Assembly: GCF_000783395.1 (NCBI RefSeq)
Contig: NZ_JSFK01000009.1
Location: 62,001-126,000 of the forward strand
DNA length: 64,000 nt
Reading direction: 5' to 3'
Source: Pseudomonas chlororaphis
Lineage (GTDB): Bacteria; Pseudomonadota; Gammaproteobacteria; Pseudomonadales; Pseudomonadaceae
Positions 44,190 to 53,619 of the stretch are shown here, piece after piece (positions within the stretch are counted from its first letter, which is position 1; every line of letters starts with the position of its first letter). The translations under genes were made by a program, and so were the position numbers. Below the pieces are notes generated by a model. The model was not told where the DNA came from. It saw only the letters and a program-made list of their open reading frames with translations, and searched no databases.

Positions 44190-45419
44190 TCAGCGCTCGC
44201 TACGCAACATCTCCTTCGGCACATACTTGCCGATCTCGAACTTGCCGATCGCCGCGCGGTGCACTTCGTCCGGGCCGTCGGCCAGGCGCAGGGTGCGTTG
44301 CATGGCGTACATGTAGGCCAGCGGAAAATCGTTCGACACCCCGGCCCCGCCATGCATCTGGATCGCCCGGTCGATCACCCGCAGTGCCACGTTCGGCGCA
44401 ACGACTTTGATCTGCGCGATCTCGCTTTTCGCCACTTTGTTGCCGACGGTGTCCATCATGTACGCCGCTTTCAGGGTCAGCAGGCGCGCCATGTCGATTT
44501 CCATCCGGGAGTCGGCGATCTTGTCGACGTTACCGCCCAGCCGTGCCAGCGGTTTACCGAATGCAGTGCGGCTCACCGCGCGTTTGCACATCAACTCCAG
44601 GGCACGCTCGGCCATGCCGATCGAGCGCATGCAGTGGTGAATCCGGCCTGGGCCAAGGCGACCTTGAGCTATTTCGAAGCCGCGGCCTTCACCGAGCAGG
44701 ACGTTTTCGTACGGCACACGTACGTTGTCGAACAGTACTTCGGCGTGGCCGTGTGGTGCATCGTCGTAACCGAATACCGGCAACGGACGGACGATTTTCA
44801 CCCCGGGTGTGTCGACCGGCACGAGGATCATCGAGTGCTGCGCATGGCGTGGTGCATCGGGGTTGCTCAGGCCCATGAAGATCAGGATCTTGCAGCGCGG
44901 ATCGCAGGCGCCGGAGGTCCACCATTTTTTGCCGTTGATCACCCACTCGTCGCCGTCACGCACGGCGCGGGCGGCCATGTTGGTTGCATCTGAGGAGGCC
45001 ACATCCGGTTCGGTCATGGCGAATGCCGAGCGGATTTCGCCGCGCAGCAGCGGTTCGAGCCAGCGCTGTTTCTGTTCTTCGCTGGCGTAGCGCACCAGCA
45101 CTTCCATGTTGCCGGTGTCTGGCGCCGAGCAGTTGAACGGCTCCGGCCCGAGCAGCGAGCGGCCCATGATTTCTGCCAGCGGCGCGTATTCAAGGTTGGT
45201 CAGGCCGGCGCCGAGTTCCGACTCCGGCAGGAACAGATTCCACAAACCTTCGGCCTTGGCCTTGGCTTTGAGCTCTTCCATGATCGCCGTCGGCTGCCAG
45301 CGATCGCCTTCGGCAACCTGGCGTTCGAACACCGCCTCAGCCGGATAAACGTAAGTGTCCATGAACGCGGTCACGCGCTCACGCAGTTCTTGCACCTTGG
45401 GCGAATAAGCGAAATCCAT
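44190..45419 (-). CDS. Acyl-CoA dehydrogenase (ACAD10/11-like)
   Basis: FAD enzyme for alpha,beta-oxidation of an acyl-CoA, 409 aa. ATG 45419 preferred over TTG 45425; AAGG lies upstream. Substrate/FAD motif [16 protein letters not shown], then [11 protein letters not shown], and the C-terminal [12 protein letters not shown] typical of the ACAD10/11 subgroup. Divergent from a LysR gene that probably regulates it. Confidence 0.92.
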   Translation of the reverse strand: MDFAYSPKVQELRERVTAFMDTYVYPAEAVFERQVAEGDRWQPTAIMEELKAKAKAEGLWNLFLPESELGAGLTNLEYAPLAEIMGRSLLGPEPFNCSAPDTGNMEVLVRYASEEQKQRWLEPLLRGEIRSAFAMTEPDVASSDATNMAARAVRDGDEWVINGKKWWTSGACDPRCKILIFMGLSNPDAPRHAQHSMILVPVDTPGVKIVRPLPVFGYDDAPHGHAEVLFDNVRVPYENVLLGEGRGFEIAQGRLGPGRIHHCMRSIGMAERALELMCKRAVSRTAFGKPLARLGGNVDKIADSRMEIDMARLLTLKAAYMMDTVGNKVAKSEIAQIKVVAPNVALRVIDRAIQMHGGAGVSNDFPLAYMYAMQRTLRLADGPDEVHRAAIGKFEIGKYVPKEMLRSER

Positions 45420-45520
45420 GATCAATTACCTTCTTGGGCAGAGGTTGTTCAAGTCATGCAATCGATGCTAGAACAGCGCTGATAATTTACCTAGCCTATT
45501 CTCGGCGTGTATAAACATTC

Positions 45521-45544
45521 ATCACCGATATATGATCCAGTGAT
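45521..45544. promoter_or_regulatory. Candidate LysR-type binding site
   Basis: ATCAC (45521) and GTGAT (45540) form an inverted repeat with a 14-bp AT-rich centre, in the 157-bp gap between the divergent acyl-CoA dehydrogenase and LysR genes. Short arms, so only tentative. Confidence 0.35.
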
Positions 45545-45576
45545 CGTCAGCCCTTAAAAACAAGAGAAGCCGCGTT

Positions 45577-46506
45577 ATGAATCTGAGCAAGGTCGACCTC
45601 AACCTTTTCATCGTCTTTGACGCGATCTATACCGAAGCCAACCTGACCCGCGCCGGGCAGATTGTCGGCATCACCCAGCCTGCGGTATCCAACGCCTTGG
45701 CGCGGTTGCGCGAAACCTTTAACGATCCACTGTTCGTGCGCACCGCGCAGGGCATGGTGCCGACGCCAATGGCGCAGAACATCATCGGCCCGGTACGCAA
45801 CGCCCTGTCGCTGCTGCGCGTATCGGTTCAGGAAAGCCGCATTTTCAATCCGGCGCAGGCGGTCAAGACCTACCGCATCAGCATGACCGACCTAACCGAA
45901 GCGGTGATTTTGCCGCCGCTGTTCCAGCGCCTGCGCCGCTTGGCGCCGACGGTGATCATTGAAAGCTTTCTGTCCAAACGCCGCGAGACTACTAAAGAGC
46001 TGGCTGCCGGACGCCTGGATTTTGCCGTGGATGCACCGCTCAACACCGACCCGCAGGTGCGTCACGTCAAGCTGATGGAAGACCGTTACGTCTGCGCGAT
46101 GCGCAAGGGTCATCCCATGGCGGGCAAGGAAAAACTCTCGCTGGATGATTATCTGTCGCTGACCCATATCCACATTTCCAGCCGCCGCAGTGGTCTGGGG
46201 TATGTCGATCTGGCACTGGGCAAAATGGGCATTCAGCGCAAGATCGCCCTGCGTTCGCAGCACTATTTGATGGCCTCGCAAGTGATGCAGCAGACCGACA
46301 TGGTCATGACCGTGCCGGAGCGCTTTGCCCGTCGGCATGAACTGCAGGCGTTTAATCTGCCGGTCAATGATGTGCCGCCGGTGGAGACGCATCTGTATTG
46401 GCATGAGAGTACTGACCAGGACCCGGCGAATCGCTGGATGCGCGAGCAGATGATCGAGTTGTGCCAACAGGTGACGGCACAGGAGAAGAAGCTCGATAAA
46501 GTGTAA
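45577..46506 (+). CDS. LysR-family transcriptional regulator
   Basis: 309 aa. N-terminal winged helix-turn-helix (VDLNLFIVFDAIYTEANLTRAGQIVGITQPAVSNALARL) and a C-terminal effector domain of periplasmic-binding-protein fold. The N-terminal motif is of the NodD/LeuO-like subgroup. Likely controls the divergent acyl-CoA dehydrogenase and itself; inducer unknown. Confidence 0.92.
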   Translation: MNLSKVDLNLFIVFDAIYTEANLTRAGQIVGITQPAVSNALARLRETFNDPLFVRTAQGMVPTPMAQNIIGPVRNALSLLRVSVQESRIFNPAQAVKTYRISMTDLTEAVILPPLFQRLRRLAPTVIIESFLSKRRETTKELAAGRLDFAVDAPLNTDPQVRHVKLMEDRYVCAMRKGHPMAGKEKLSLDDYLSLTHIHISSRRSGLGYVDLALGKMGIQRKIALRSQHYLMASQVMQQTDMVMTVPERFARRHELQAFNLPVNDVPPVETHLYWHESTDQDPANRWMREQMIELCQQVTAQEKKLDKV

Positions 46507-46530
46507 GACTTCTTACCGTGTCTTCGTTCT

Positions 46531-46620
46531 TCGCGAGCAGGCTCGCTCCCACAGGTTCTCGGTCGAACACAAATCCGTGCTCGACACAGATCCACTGTGG
46601 GAGCGAGCCTGCTCGCGAAA
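46531..46620. repeat. REPIN (GAGCGAGCCTGCTCGCGAA type)
   Basis: TCGCGAGCAGGCTCGCTCCC and GGGAGCGAGCCTGCTCGCGA in inverted arrangement, downstream of the LysR gene. Confidence 0.92.
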
Positions 46621-46651
46621 GGGCCATCAAATACAACACAAATCATCCCGC

Positions 46652-46667
46652 TTGACGTAAACGTCAA
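46652..46667. promoter_or_regulatory. LiuR operator upstream of liuR
   Basis: TTGACGTAAACGTCAA, a near-perfect palindrome 44 bp before the liuR start. It shares TTGACGT...ACGT with the two sites before liuA, and matches the known LiuR-type motif (centre ACGTTAACGT). Its left arm could double as a -35 (TTGACG), consistent with MerR-type promoter control. Confidence 0.8.
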
Positions 46668-46710
46668 CCTGCCATTAGCTTAGCGCCAAGACCTTTTTCC
46701 GAGCGCTTCC

Positions 46711-47112
46711 ATGAGCAGCCAGACTTACAGCATCTCCGACCTCGCCCGCGAGCTGGACATCACCACCCGGGCGATCCGCTTTTATGAAGAGCAAGGCCTG
46801 CTCAGCCCTGAGCGCCGTGGCCAGGAACGCATCTATTCGCCGCGCGACAAGGTCAGCCTGAAGCTGATCCTGCGTGGCAAACGCATCGGTTTCTCGCTGG
46901 CCGAATGCCGCGAATTGATCGAACTCTACGACCCGTCCAGCGGTAACACCAAACAACTCAACAGCATGCTGGCGAAAATCAGCGAGCGCCGCGAACAGCT
47001 GGAACAGCAGTTGCTGGATATCGAACAGATGAAACTGGAACTCGATACCGCCGAAGAGCGTTGTGTGCAGGCGCTGGAGCAGACGCTCAAGAGCCAGCAG
47101 GCCATTCAGTAA
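46711..47112 (+). CDS. liuR: MerR-family regulator of leucine/isovalerate catabolism (LiuR)
   Basis: 133 aa. MerR-type winged helix (TYSISDLARELDITTRAIRFYEEQGLLSPERRGQERIY), then a dimerisation coiled coil (about residues 75-130) with no metal-binding cysteine loop at the C terminus. LiuR controls branched-chain acyl-CoA breakdown genes. Three matching palindromes (46652, 50709, 50752) and the liu genes downstream support the name. Confidence 0.92.
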   Translation: MSSQTYSISDLARELDITTRAIRFYEEQGLLSPERRGQERIYSPRDKVSLKLILRGKRIGFSLAECRELIELYDPSSGNTKQLNSMLAKISERREQLEQQLLDIEQMKLELDTAEERCVQALEQTLKSQQAIQ

Positions 47113-47125
47113 CAACCCCATTCCC

Positions 47126-47214
47126 TGTGGGAGCGAGCCTGCTCGCGAATGCAATTTGTCATTCGACATCTATAGTGATTGACCCGGCGCATTCGCGAGC
47201 AGGCTCGCTCCCAC
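47126..47214. repeat. REPIN between liuR and liuE
   Basis: TGTGGGAGCGAGCCTGCTCG and inverted CGAGCAGGCTCGCTCCCAC. It separates liuR from liuE within the presumed transcript. Confidence 0.92.
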
Positions 47215-47260
47215 TGAGGGATATCCGCAGACTTCAGATAACTACAACAGGTCAACCATC

Positions 47261-48160
47261 ATGTCCCTCCCCTCCCAAGTACGCCTGATCGAAGTCGGCC
47301 CGCGCGATGGCCTGCAGAACGAGGCCCAACCGATCAGCGTCGCCGACAAGGTGCAACTGGTCGATGCCCTCAGCGCTGCGGGCCTTGGCTATATAGAGGT
47401 TGGCAGTTTCGTTTCGCCCAAGTGGGTGCCACAAATGGCCGGATCCGCCGAAGTGTTCGCGCAGATCCAGCGCAAACCCGGCGTGACCTACGGTGCACTG
47501 GCGCCGAACCTGCGCGGCTTCGAAGACGCCATAGCCGCCGGGGTCAAGGAAGTCGCAGTGTTCGCTGCCGCCTCTGAAGCCTTCTCGCAGCGCAACATCA
47601 ACTGCTCGATCAGCGAAAGCCTGGCGCGCTTTGCGCCGATCATGGAAGCGGCGAAGCAACATGGCGTTACCGTGCGCGGTTACGTGTCCTGTGTGCTCGG
47701 TTGCCCGTACGAAGGCACGGTCGCGCCGGAGCAAGTGGCGATGGTCGCCCGCGAGTTGTATGCGATGGGCTGTTACGAGGTTTCGCTGGGCGACACCATC
47801 GGCACTGGCACGGCGGGCGCGACTCGCCGCTTGTTTGAAGTGGTTTCAGCGCAAGTGCCACGGGAAAAACTCGCCGGGCACTTCCACGACACCTACGGTC
47901 AGGCCATGGCCAACATCTATGCCAGCCTGCTCGAAGGCATTTCGGTGTTCGACAGCTCTATCGCGGGCCTCGGCGGCTGCCCGTACGCCAAAGGCGCGAG
48001 CGGTAACGTTGCCACCGAAGACGTGGTGTACCTGCTCAACGGCCTGGGCATCGAGACCGGTATCGACCTGGACGCCTTGATTGCCGCGGGTCAGCAGATC
48101 AGCGCGGTGCTCGGTCGCCCGAGCGGTTCGCGCGTAGCCAAGGCTCGTAGCGCACAGTGA
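47261..48160 (+). CDS. liuE: Hydroxymethylglutaryl-CoA lyase
   Basis: Splits HMG-CoA to acetyl-CoA and acetoacetate, the last step of leucine breakdown; also known as mvaB. 299 aa TIM-barrel of the HMGL-like family: VRLIEVGPRDGLQNE at the N terminus with catalytic Arg/Asp, GHFHDTYGQAMAN metal ligands, and the catalytic cysteine loop GLGGCPYAKGASGNVATED. Start ATG 47261. Confidence 0.96.
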   Translation: MSLPSQVRLIEVGPRDGLQNEAQPISVADKVQLVDALSAAGLGYIEVGSFVSPKWVPQMAGSAEVFAQIQRKPGVTYGALAPNLRGFEDAIAAGVKEVAVFAAASEAFSQRNINCSISESLARFAPIMEAAKQHGVTVRGYVSCVLGCPYEGTVAPEQVAMVARELYAMGCYEVSLGDTIGTGTAGATRRLFEVVSAQVPREKLAGHFHDTYGQAMANIYASLLEGISVFDSSIAGLGGCPYAKGASGNVATEDVVYLLNGLGIETGIDLDALIAAGQQISAVLGRPSGSRVAKARSAQ

Positions 48161-48169
48161 GGGGGAAGG

Positions 48170-48211
48170 TGTTACCGCAGTGTCCGGAATGTGGGGCGTA
48201 AGCGAGTAACA
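48170..48211. promoter_or_regulatory. CbrB-like upstream activator sites
   Basis: TGTTAC (48170-48175) and GTAACA (48206-48211) are inverted, and extend to GTGTTAC/GTAACAC. They lie about 108-149 bp upstream of the predicted sRNA start. As I recall, TGTTAC/GTAACA is the subsite recognised by CbrB at crcZ/crcY promoters. Confidence 0.6.
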
Positions 48212-48292
48212 CGGAAACAAATTGTCTGGTTTCGCTGGAGTGAAAATCCGCCTAAATTTTCAAACCTTTGATTTACAAGGTTTTTTAAAAGT

Positions 48293-48308
48293 TGGCACGG
48301 CTTCTGCT
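48293..48308 (+). promoter_or_regulatory. Sigma54 promoter of the CrcY-type sRNA
   Basis: TGGCACGGCTTCTGCT: GG-N10-GC spacing is exact and one base differs from consensus. Predicted start near 48319. crcZ/crcY genes are known to be sigma54- and CbrB-dependent. Confidence 0.9.
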
Positions 48309-48318
48309 ATCTCTATGG

Positions 48319-48692
48319 CATAACAAGAATAAAAAGCAGCAAACCAATAAAAATAAGACGTACCGACTCTGACATAACAAAAACAACACGGCAGAGACGC
48401 AGCTAACAGATTTTTTTGGAGAAGGTGTGCTTTTCAGGGTGCTCTCAGGAGTGACCCGCAACCGGGCAGAGAACAATAAAACTACCTTCAGGTAGCTCCC
48501 GAATCGGTTGGATCGCTTAGCGAGAAAGTAGATCAGCGCTCAAAAAAATACGTTTGCTCTTGACCCCGGATGGGGGTCGCCAAAAACAGCGGTAAAGGGC
48601 CACGGTTGCCAAAAACAACAACAGACCGACCCTCAATAATAAAAAAGAGCACGCGACGACAAAATTAAAGGGGAGCCTCGGCTCCCCTTTGT
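48319..48692 (+). ncRNA. crcY: CrcY/CrcZ-type sRNA that sequesters Hfq-Crc
   Basis: About 370-nt non-coding RNA that titrates the Hfq/Crc catabolite-repression complex. Eight A-rich CA motifs are visible: 48322 (AACAAGAATAA), 48342 (AACCAATAAAAATAAG), 48375 (AACAAAAACAACA), 48472 (AACAATAAAA), 48542 (AAAAAAATA), 48582 (AAAAACA), 48611 (AAAAACAACAACA), 48635 (CAATAATAAAAAA). It ends at a strong hairpin and is driven by a sigma54 promoter. Location directly after the HMG-CoA lyase gene is where crcY sits in P. putida, as I recall. Which paralogue name applies (X, Y or Z) is not settled by sequence alone; cbrB is not adjacent, so it is not crcZ. Confidence 0.88.
48667..48690 (+). terminator. Terminator hairpin of the CrcY-type sRNA
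   Basis: Perfect 11-bp stem AAAGGGGAGCC with a 2-nt TC turn. The 3' arm ends CCCCTTT followed by GTGCTTTCTG rather than a pure T run. Confidence 0.8.
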
Positions 48693-48727
48693 GCTTTCTG
48701 TGACTCCTTAAAAACCATACAAAACAC

Positions 48728-48818
48728 TGTGGGAGCTGGCTTGCCAGCGATTGCGATAGATCAATCATCATAGATGCTGGCAGACCTGACGCCATCGCTG
48801 GCAAGCCAGCTCCCACAG
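48728..48818. repeat. REPIN of the GTGGGAGCTGGCTTGCCAGC family
   Basis: TGTGGGAGCTGGCTTGCCAG and the inverted CTGGCAAGCCAGCTCCCACA, between the sRNA and the end of the acyl-CoA synthetase gene. Confidence 0.92.
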
Positions 48819-48827
48819 GGGTGGTGG

Positions 48828-50525
48828 TTAACGCTCGATTGTTTTCAGTTCTTCGATACTGATCTCACGCATCCTGAATTTCTGGATCTTGCCCGTCACC
48901 GTCATCGGAAACTCTTCGACGAACTTGAAGTGTCGTGGCGTCTTGAAGTGCGCGATGCGTTCCTTGCACCAGGTTTGCAATTCCAGCTCAGAGGCATTGT
49001 GGCCGGGGTGGAATTTGATCCAGGCAACAATTTCCTCACCGTAGCGCGAACACGGAATGCCGATTACCTGCACGTCCGCCACCGCCGGATGGGTGAAGAA
49101 AAACTCTTCCAGCTCACGCGGATAAATGTTCTCGCCACCGCGAATGATCATGTCCTTGTTACGTCCGGCGATGTTGACGTAACCCTCCTCGTTCATGCTC
49201 GCCAGGTCGCCGGTGTGCATCCAGCCCGCCTCGTCGATGGCTTCGGCCGTGGCTTGCGGATTGCTCCAGTAGCCGAGCATCACGCTGTAACCGCGAGTGC
49301 ACAGTTCGCCGATGGTGCCGCGCGGCATGAGGTTGCCGGCTTCGTCGATGATCTTGCTTTCCAGCTGTGGCTGGGTGCGGCCGACGGTGGTCACGCGCAG
49401 TTCCAGCTCATCGTTCGGCCCGGTCTGCAGTGACACCGGACTGGTTTCGGTCATGCCGTAAGCAATTTGCACTTCACTCATGTGCATTTCGCTGATGACC
49501 CGGCGCATCACTTCGATCGGGCACGTCGCGCCGGCCATGATCCCGGTGCGCAGGCTCGACAGATCGAATTCGCCGCGCTGTGGCTGGTCGAGCATGGCGA
49601 TGAACATCGTCGGTACGCCATAAAGGCCGGTGGCTTTCTCTTCGGCGACGGTTTGCAGGGTCAGCAATGGATCGAAGGCGTCGTTGGGGTAAATCATCGT
49701 GCTGCCGTGGGTGATGCAGCCGAGGTTGCCCATGACCATGCCGAAGCAGTGGTAAAGCGGCACCGGGATCACCAGGCGATCGCTCGGGGTCAGGCCAATG
49801 CTTTCGCCGACCATGTAACCGTTATTGAGAATGTTGTAGTGACTGAGGGTTGCGCCTTTGGGGAAACCGGTGGTGCCGGAGGTGTACTGGATGTTCACCG
49901 GCTGATCAAAGTGCAGGCTGTTGCTGCGTTCGTGTAGTTGTTCTTTAGAGACACTGGCTGCCATATCGGCCAATTGCGACCACGGCAGGAAACCTGAGGG
50001 TGGCTGCGCATCGAGGCTGATCACCCCGCGCAACTCCGGCAAACGCTCACTGCGCAATTGGCCGACGGATTGCTCGGCCAGTTCCGGCACCAGTCCCTGC
50101 AGCATGCCATGGTAGTTGGAGGACTTGAACGCCCCGGCGCAGACCAGCCATTGGCAGCCGGATTGCTTGAGCACGTATTCGAGTTCGGAGCTGCGGTAGG
50201 CCGGGTTGATGTTGACCAGGATCACGCCGATTTTTGCGGTGGCGACTTGGGTGATGCACCACTGCGCGCAGTTCGGCGCCCAGATGCCGAGGCGGTCGCC
50301 GGCCTGCAAACCCAAAGCGAGCAGAGCCCTGGCGTGCAGGTCGACCGCATCGGCCAGTTGTCGCCAGGAATAACGCAACTGCTGATGGCAGACCACCAGC
50401 GCTTCGCCGTCGGGATACTGTGCGACGGTCTGGTCGAACTTCTGCCCGATGGTCATCGCCAGCAAGGCTTTGTCCTGAGAGCCACGGGTGTAGCTGCGCG
50501 GCGGGTTTGCACTGGGTTGATCCAT
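48828..50525 (-). CDS. AMP-binding acyl-CoA synthetase (ACSF2-like)
   Basis: Activates a carboxylic acid to its CoA thioester, 565 aa. ATP loop [12 protein letters not shown]5 motif [11 protein letters not shown]7 WMHTGDLA, A8 [16 protein letters not shown] and A10 lysine in TGKIQKFRM. The sequence resembles the ACSF2/FadD35-type medium- or branched-chain enzymes. It is divergent from liuABCD and shares the region with two LiuR sites, so isovalerate or another leucine-derived acid is a reasonable substrate; inferred. Confidence 0.92.
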   Translation of the reverse strand: MDQPSANPPRSYTRGSQDKALLAMTIGQKFDQTVAQYPDGEALVVCHQQLRYSWRQLADAVDLHARALLALGLQAGDRLGIWAPNCAQWCITQVATAKIGVILVNINPAYRSSELEYVLKQSGCQWLVCAGAFKSSNYHGMLQGLVPELAEQSVGQLRSERLPELRGVISLDAQPPSGFLPWSQLADMAASVSKEQLHERSNSLHFDQPVNIQYTSGTTGFPKGATLSHYNILNNGYMVGESIGLTPSDRLVIPVPLYHCFGMVMGNLGCITHGSTMIYPNDAFDPLLTLQTVAEEKATGLYGVPTMFIAMLDQPQRGEFDLSSLRTGIMAGATCPIEVMRRVISEMHMSEVQIAYGMTETSPVSLQTGPNDELELRVTTVGRTQPQLESKIIDEAGNLMPRGTIGELCTRGYSVMLGYWSNPQATAEAIDEAGWMHTGDLASMNEEGYVNIAGRNKDMIIRGGENIYPRELEEFFFTHPAVADVQVIGIPCSRYGEEIVAWIKFHPGHNASELELQTWCKERIAHFKTPRHFKFVEEFPMTVTGKIQKFRMREISIEELKTIER

Positions 50526-50572
50526 GACGACCCCTATTGTCTTTATTAGTGGGTTTTGCCGGATTCATTCCC

Positions 50573-50663
50573 TGTGGGAGCGAGCTTGCTCGCGAAGAGG
50601 CCAGCAGATTCAACATCCGTGTTGACTGAACTGACGCTTTCGCGAGCAAGCTCGCTCCCACAA
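50573..50663. repeat. REPIN variant (GAGCGAGCTTGCTCGCGAA)
   Basis: TGTGGGAGCGAGCTTGCTCG and inverted CGAGCAAGCTCGCTCCCACA. It carries a compensatory change (CTTG/CAAG instead of CCTG/CAGG) on both arms, which keeps the pairing. Confidence 0.92.
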
Positions 50664-50708
50664 GGTCCGCTCCGTTTCAATCTTGAACTACCCCTACTCT
50701 CGCTCAAG

Positions 50709-50724
50709 TTGACGTTAACGTAAA
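50709..50724. promoter_or_regulatory. LiuR operator 1 of the liuABCD promoter
   Basis: TTGACGTTAACGTAAA, palindromic around GTTAAC. Centre-to-centre distance to operator 2 is 43 bp, about four helical turns. It could serve both liuA and the divergent synthetase gene. Confidence 0.85.
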
Positions 50725-50751
50725 GGGTGATTGACAGCCATCCATCACAGG

Positions 50752-50767
50752 CTTACGTTAACGTAAA
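50752..50767. promoter_or_regulatory. LiuR operator 2 of the liuABCD promoter
   Basis: CTTACGTTAACGTAAA with perfect 14-bp core TTACGTTAACGTAA, 55 bp before the liuA start codon. Confidence 0.85.
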
Positions 50768-50822
50768 GGTGAGAGCAGAGTGACCGCCCTCCCCACCCTA
50801 CAAAAAAGCCAAAAGGTGACCC

Positions 50823-51986
50823 ATGAGCTATCCATCCCTGAACTTCGCCCTCGGTGAAACCATCGACATGCTGCGCGATCAGGTTCAGTCTTTTGTCGCC
50901 AAGGAGATCGCCCCGCGCGCGGCGCAGATCGACAGCGACAACCTGTTCCCCGCCGACATGTGGCGCAAGTTCGGTGACATGGGCCTGCTCGGCATCACCG
51001 TGCCGGAAGAGTACGGCGGCGCGGGCCTGGGTTACCTGGCGCATGTGGTGGCGATGGAAGAAATCAGCCGCGGCTCGGCCTCGGTGGCGTTGTCCTACGG
51101 CGCGCATTCCAACCTCTGCGTCAACCAGATCAACCGCAACGGCAACCACGAACAGAAATCCAAGTACCTGCCGAAGCTGATCAGCGGCGAGCACGTCGGC
51201 GCATTGGCGATGAGTGAACCGAACGCTGGTTCCGACGTGGTCTCGATGAAACTGCGCGCCGACAAACGCGGCGACCGTTTCGTCCTCAACGGCAGCAAAA
51301 CCTGGATCACCAACGGCCCTGACGCCAACACCTACGTGATCTACGCCAAGACCGACCTGGAAAAAGGTCCGCACGGCATTACTGCGTTTATCGTCGAACG
51401 TGACTGGAAAGGCTTCAGCCGCAGCAACAAGTTCGACAAGCTCGGCATGCGCGGTTCCAACACCTGCGAGCTGTTCTTCGATGACGTCGAAGTACCGGAA
51501 GAAAACATCCTCGGCGTGCTCAATGGCGGCGTCAAAGTGTTGATGAGCGGCCTCGATTACGAGCGCGTTGTGCTGTCCGGCGGCCCGACCGGGATCATGC
51601 AGTCGTGCATGGACCTGATCGTGCCGTACATCCACGACCGCAAGCAGTTCGGCCAAAGCATCGGTGAATTCCAGCTGATTCAGGGCAAAGTCGCCGATAT
51701 GTACACTCAACTCAATGCCAGTCGCGCCTATCTCTATGCGGTTGCCCAGGCTTGCGAACGTGGCGAAACCACGCGCAAGGATGCCGCCGGGGTAATCCTC
51801 TACACCGCTGAGCGCGCCACGCAAATGGCCCTCGATGCGATCCAGATTCTCGGCGGTAACGGTTACATCAACGAATTCCCGGCGGGTCGTCTGTTGCGTG
51901 ACGCCAAGTTGTACGAAATCGGCGCCGGCACCAGTGAGATCCGTCGCATGCTGATCGGTCGCGAACTGTTCAACGAAACCCGCTAA
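50823..51986 (+). CDS. liuA: Isovaleryl-CoA dehydrogenase
   Basis: FAD-dependent oxidation of isovaleryl-CoA to 3-methylcrotonyl-CoA, 387 aa. Motifs [17 protein letters not shown] and [13 protein letters not shown] for FAD/substrate, and the isovaleryl-type catalytic base in [13 protein letters not shown] (about E247) rather than the C-terminal Glu of other family members; ends [19 protein letters not shown]. First gene of liuABCD. Confidence 0.97.
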   Translation: MSYPSLNFALGETIDMLRDQVQSFVAKEIAPRAAQIDSDNLFPADMWRKFGDMGLLGITVPEEYGGAGLGYLAHVVAMEEISRGSASVALSYGAHSNLCVNQINRNGNHEQKSKYLPKLISGEHVGALAMSEPNAGSDVVSMKLRADKRGDRFVLNGSKTWITNGPDANTYVIYAKTDLEKGPHGITAFIVERDWKGFSRSNKFDKLGMRGSNTCELFFDDVEVPEENILGVLNGGVKVLMSGLDYERVVLSGGPTGIMQSCMDLIVPYIHDRKQFGQSIGEFQLIQGKVADMYTQLNASRAYLYAVAQACERGETTRKDAAGVILYTAERATQMALDAIQILGGNGYINEFPAGRLLRDAKLYEIGAGTSEIRRMLIGRELFNETR

Positions 51987-51998
51987 TCGGAGCTGACC

Positions 51999-53606
51999 AT
52001 GGCTACCCTGCACACTCAGCTCAATCCCCGCTCAGCGGAGTTCGCCGCCAACAGCGCGGCGATGCTCAAACAGGTCGACGCCCTGCACACCTTGCTCGCC
52101 CAAGTGGCGCAGGGTGGCGGCGCGAAAGCCCAGGAACGCCACACCTCGCGCGGCAAACTGCTGCCGCGCGAGCGCATCAACCGCTTGCTCGATCCGGGCT
52201 CGCCGTTTCTGGAAATCAGCCAATTGGCCGCCCACGCGGTCTATGGCGAAGATGTCCCGGCTGCGGGTGTGATCGCCGGTATCGGCCGGGTCGAAGGCGT
52301 CGAATGCATGATCGTCGCCAACGACGCAACGGTGAAGGGTGGCTCGTACTACCCGCTGACCGTGAAGAAACACCTGCGCGCACAAACCATCGCTCAGCAG
52401 AATCGCCTGCCGTGCATCTATCTGGTGGATTCCGGCGGCGCCAACCTGCCGCGTCAGGACGAAGTGTTCCCGGATCGCGAGCATTTCGGGCGGATCTTCT
52501 TCAACCAGGCCAACATGAGTGCAATGGGCATTCCGCAGATCGCCGTGGTCATGGGCTCCTGCACCGCTGGCGGCGCTTATGTGCCGGCGATGGCCGACGA
52601 AGCGATCATGGTGCGCAATCAGGCCACCATTTTTCTCGCCGGCCCGCCATTGGTGAAAGCTGCGACCGGTGAAGTGGTCAGTGCCGAAGATCTGGGCGGC
52701 GCCGATGTGCACTGCAAGATTTCCGGTGTGGCCGACCATTACGCCGAGAGCGACGAACACGCCCTCGCCCTCGCCCGCCGCAGCGTCGCTAACCTCAACT
52801 GGCGCAAACTCGGCGAAGTGCAGCAACGCGCGCCGATTGCGCCGCTTTACGCCAGCGATGAGTTGTACGGCGTGGTTTCGGCTGATGCCAAGCAGCCGTT
52901 CGACGTGCGCGAAGTGATTGCGCGGCTGGTCGACGGTTCGGTGTTCGATGAATTCAAAGCGCTGTTCGGCACCACGCTGGTCTGCGGTTTCGCCCATTTG
53001 CATGGTTATCCGATCGCGATTCTGGCGAACAACGGGATCCTCTTCGCCGAAGCCGCGCAGAAAGGCGCGCACTTCATTGAACTGGCTTGTCAGCGTGGCA
53101 TTCCGTTGCTGTTTTTGCAGAACATCACCGGTTTCATGGTCGGCCAGAAATACGAGGCCGGCGGCATCGCCAAACACGGCGCAAAACTGGTAACAGCGGT
53201 GGCTTGCGCCAAGGTGCCGAAATTCACCGTGATCATCGGCGGCAGCTTCGGCGCCGGTAACTACGGCATGTGCGGACGCGCTTACGATCCACGCTTCCTG
53301 TGGATGTGGCCGAACGCGCGGATCGGCGTGATGGGCGCCGAGCAGGCAGCGGGCGTGTTGGTGCAGGTCAAACGCGAACAGGCTGAACGCAGTGGTCAAG
53401 CCTTCAGCGCCGAGCAGGAAGCCGAGATCAAGCAGCCGATTCTCGACCAGTACGAAGAGCAGGGTCACCCTTACTATTCCAGCGCACGGCTGTGGGACGA
53501 CGGCGTCATCGACCCGGCGCAGACCCGCGATGTTCTGGCCCTGGCCCTGTCCGCGTCGCTGAACGCGCCTATCGAACCGAGCCGCTTCGGCGTGTTCCGG
53601 ATGTGA
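51999..53606 (+). CDS. liuB: Methylcrotonyl-CoA carboxylase beta (carboxyltransferase) subunit
   Basis: 535 aa. Transfers CO2 from carboxybiotin to 3-methylcrotonyl-CoA; partner of liuD. N-terminal [22 protein letters not shown] and [17 protein letters not shown], first oxyanion loop [17 protein letters not shown], second [20 protein letters not shown]. 12 bp after liuA. Confidence 0.97.
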   Translation: MATLHTQLNPRSAEFAANSAAMLKQVDALHTLLAQVAQGGGAKAQERHTSRGKLLPRERINRLLDPGSPFLEISQLAAHAVYGEDVPAAGVIAGIGRVEGVECMIVANDATVKGGSYYPLTVKKHLRAQTIAQQNRLPCIYLVDSGGANLPRQDEVFPDREHFGRIFFNQANMSAMGIPQIAVVMGSCTAGGAYVPAMADEAIMVRNQATIFLAGPPLVKAATGEVVSAEDLGGADVHCKISGVADHYAESDEHALALARRSVANLNWRKLGEVQQRAPIAPLYASDELYGVVSADAKQPFDVREVIARLVDGSVFDEFKALFGTTLVCGFAHLHGYPIAILANNGILFAEAAQKGAHFIELACQRGIPLLFLQNITGFMVGQKYEAGGIAKHGAKLVTAVACAKVPKFTVIIGGSFGAGNYGMCGRAYDPRFLWMWPNARIGVMGAEQAAGVLVQVKREQAERSGQAFSAEQEAEIKQPILDQYEEQGHPYYSSARLWDDGVIDPAQTRDVLALALSASLNAPIEPSRFGVFRM

Positions 53607-53619
53607 TCGGGAGAATCTC

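Noticed and set aside
48285..48816. Two short minus-strand frames (63 and 99 codons) in the CrcY region
   Set aside because: The region is better explained by the sigma54-driven, A-rich sRNA on the + strand; the frames are low-complexity (Phe/Leu runs from A-rich sequence).
50745..52013. 422-codon minus-strand open frame opposite liuA
   Set aside because: Antisense to liuA and crosses the LiuR operators; no recognisable domain.
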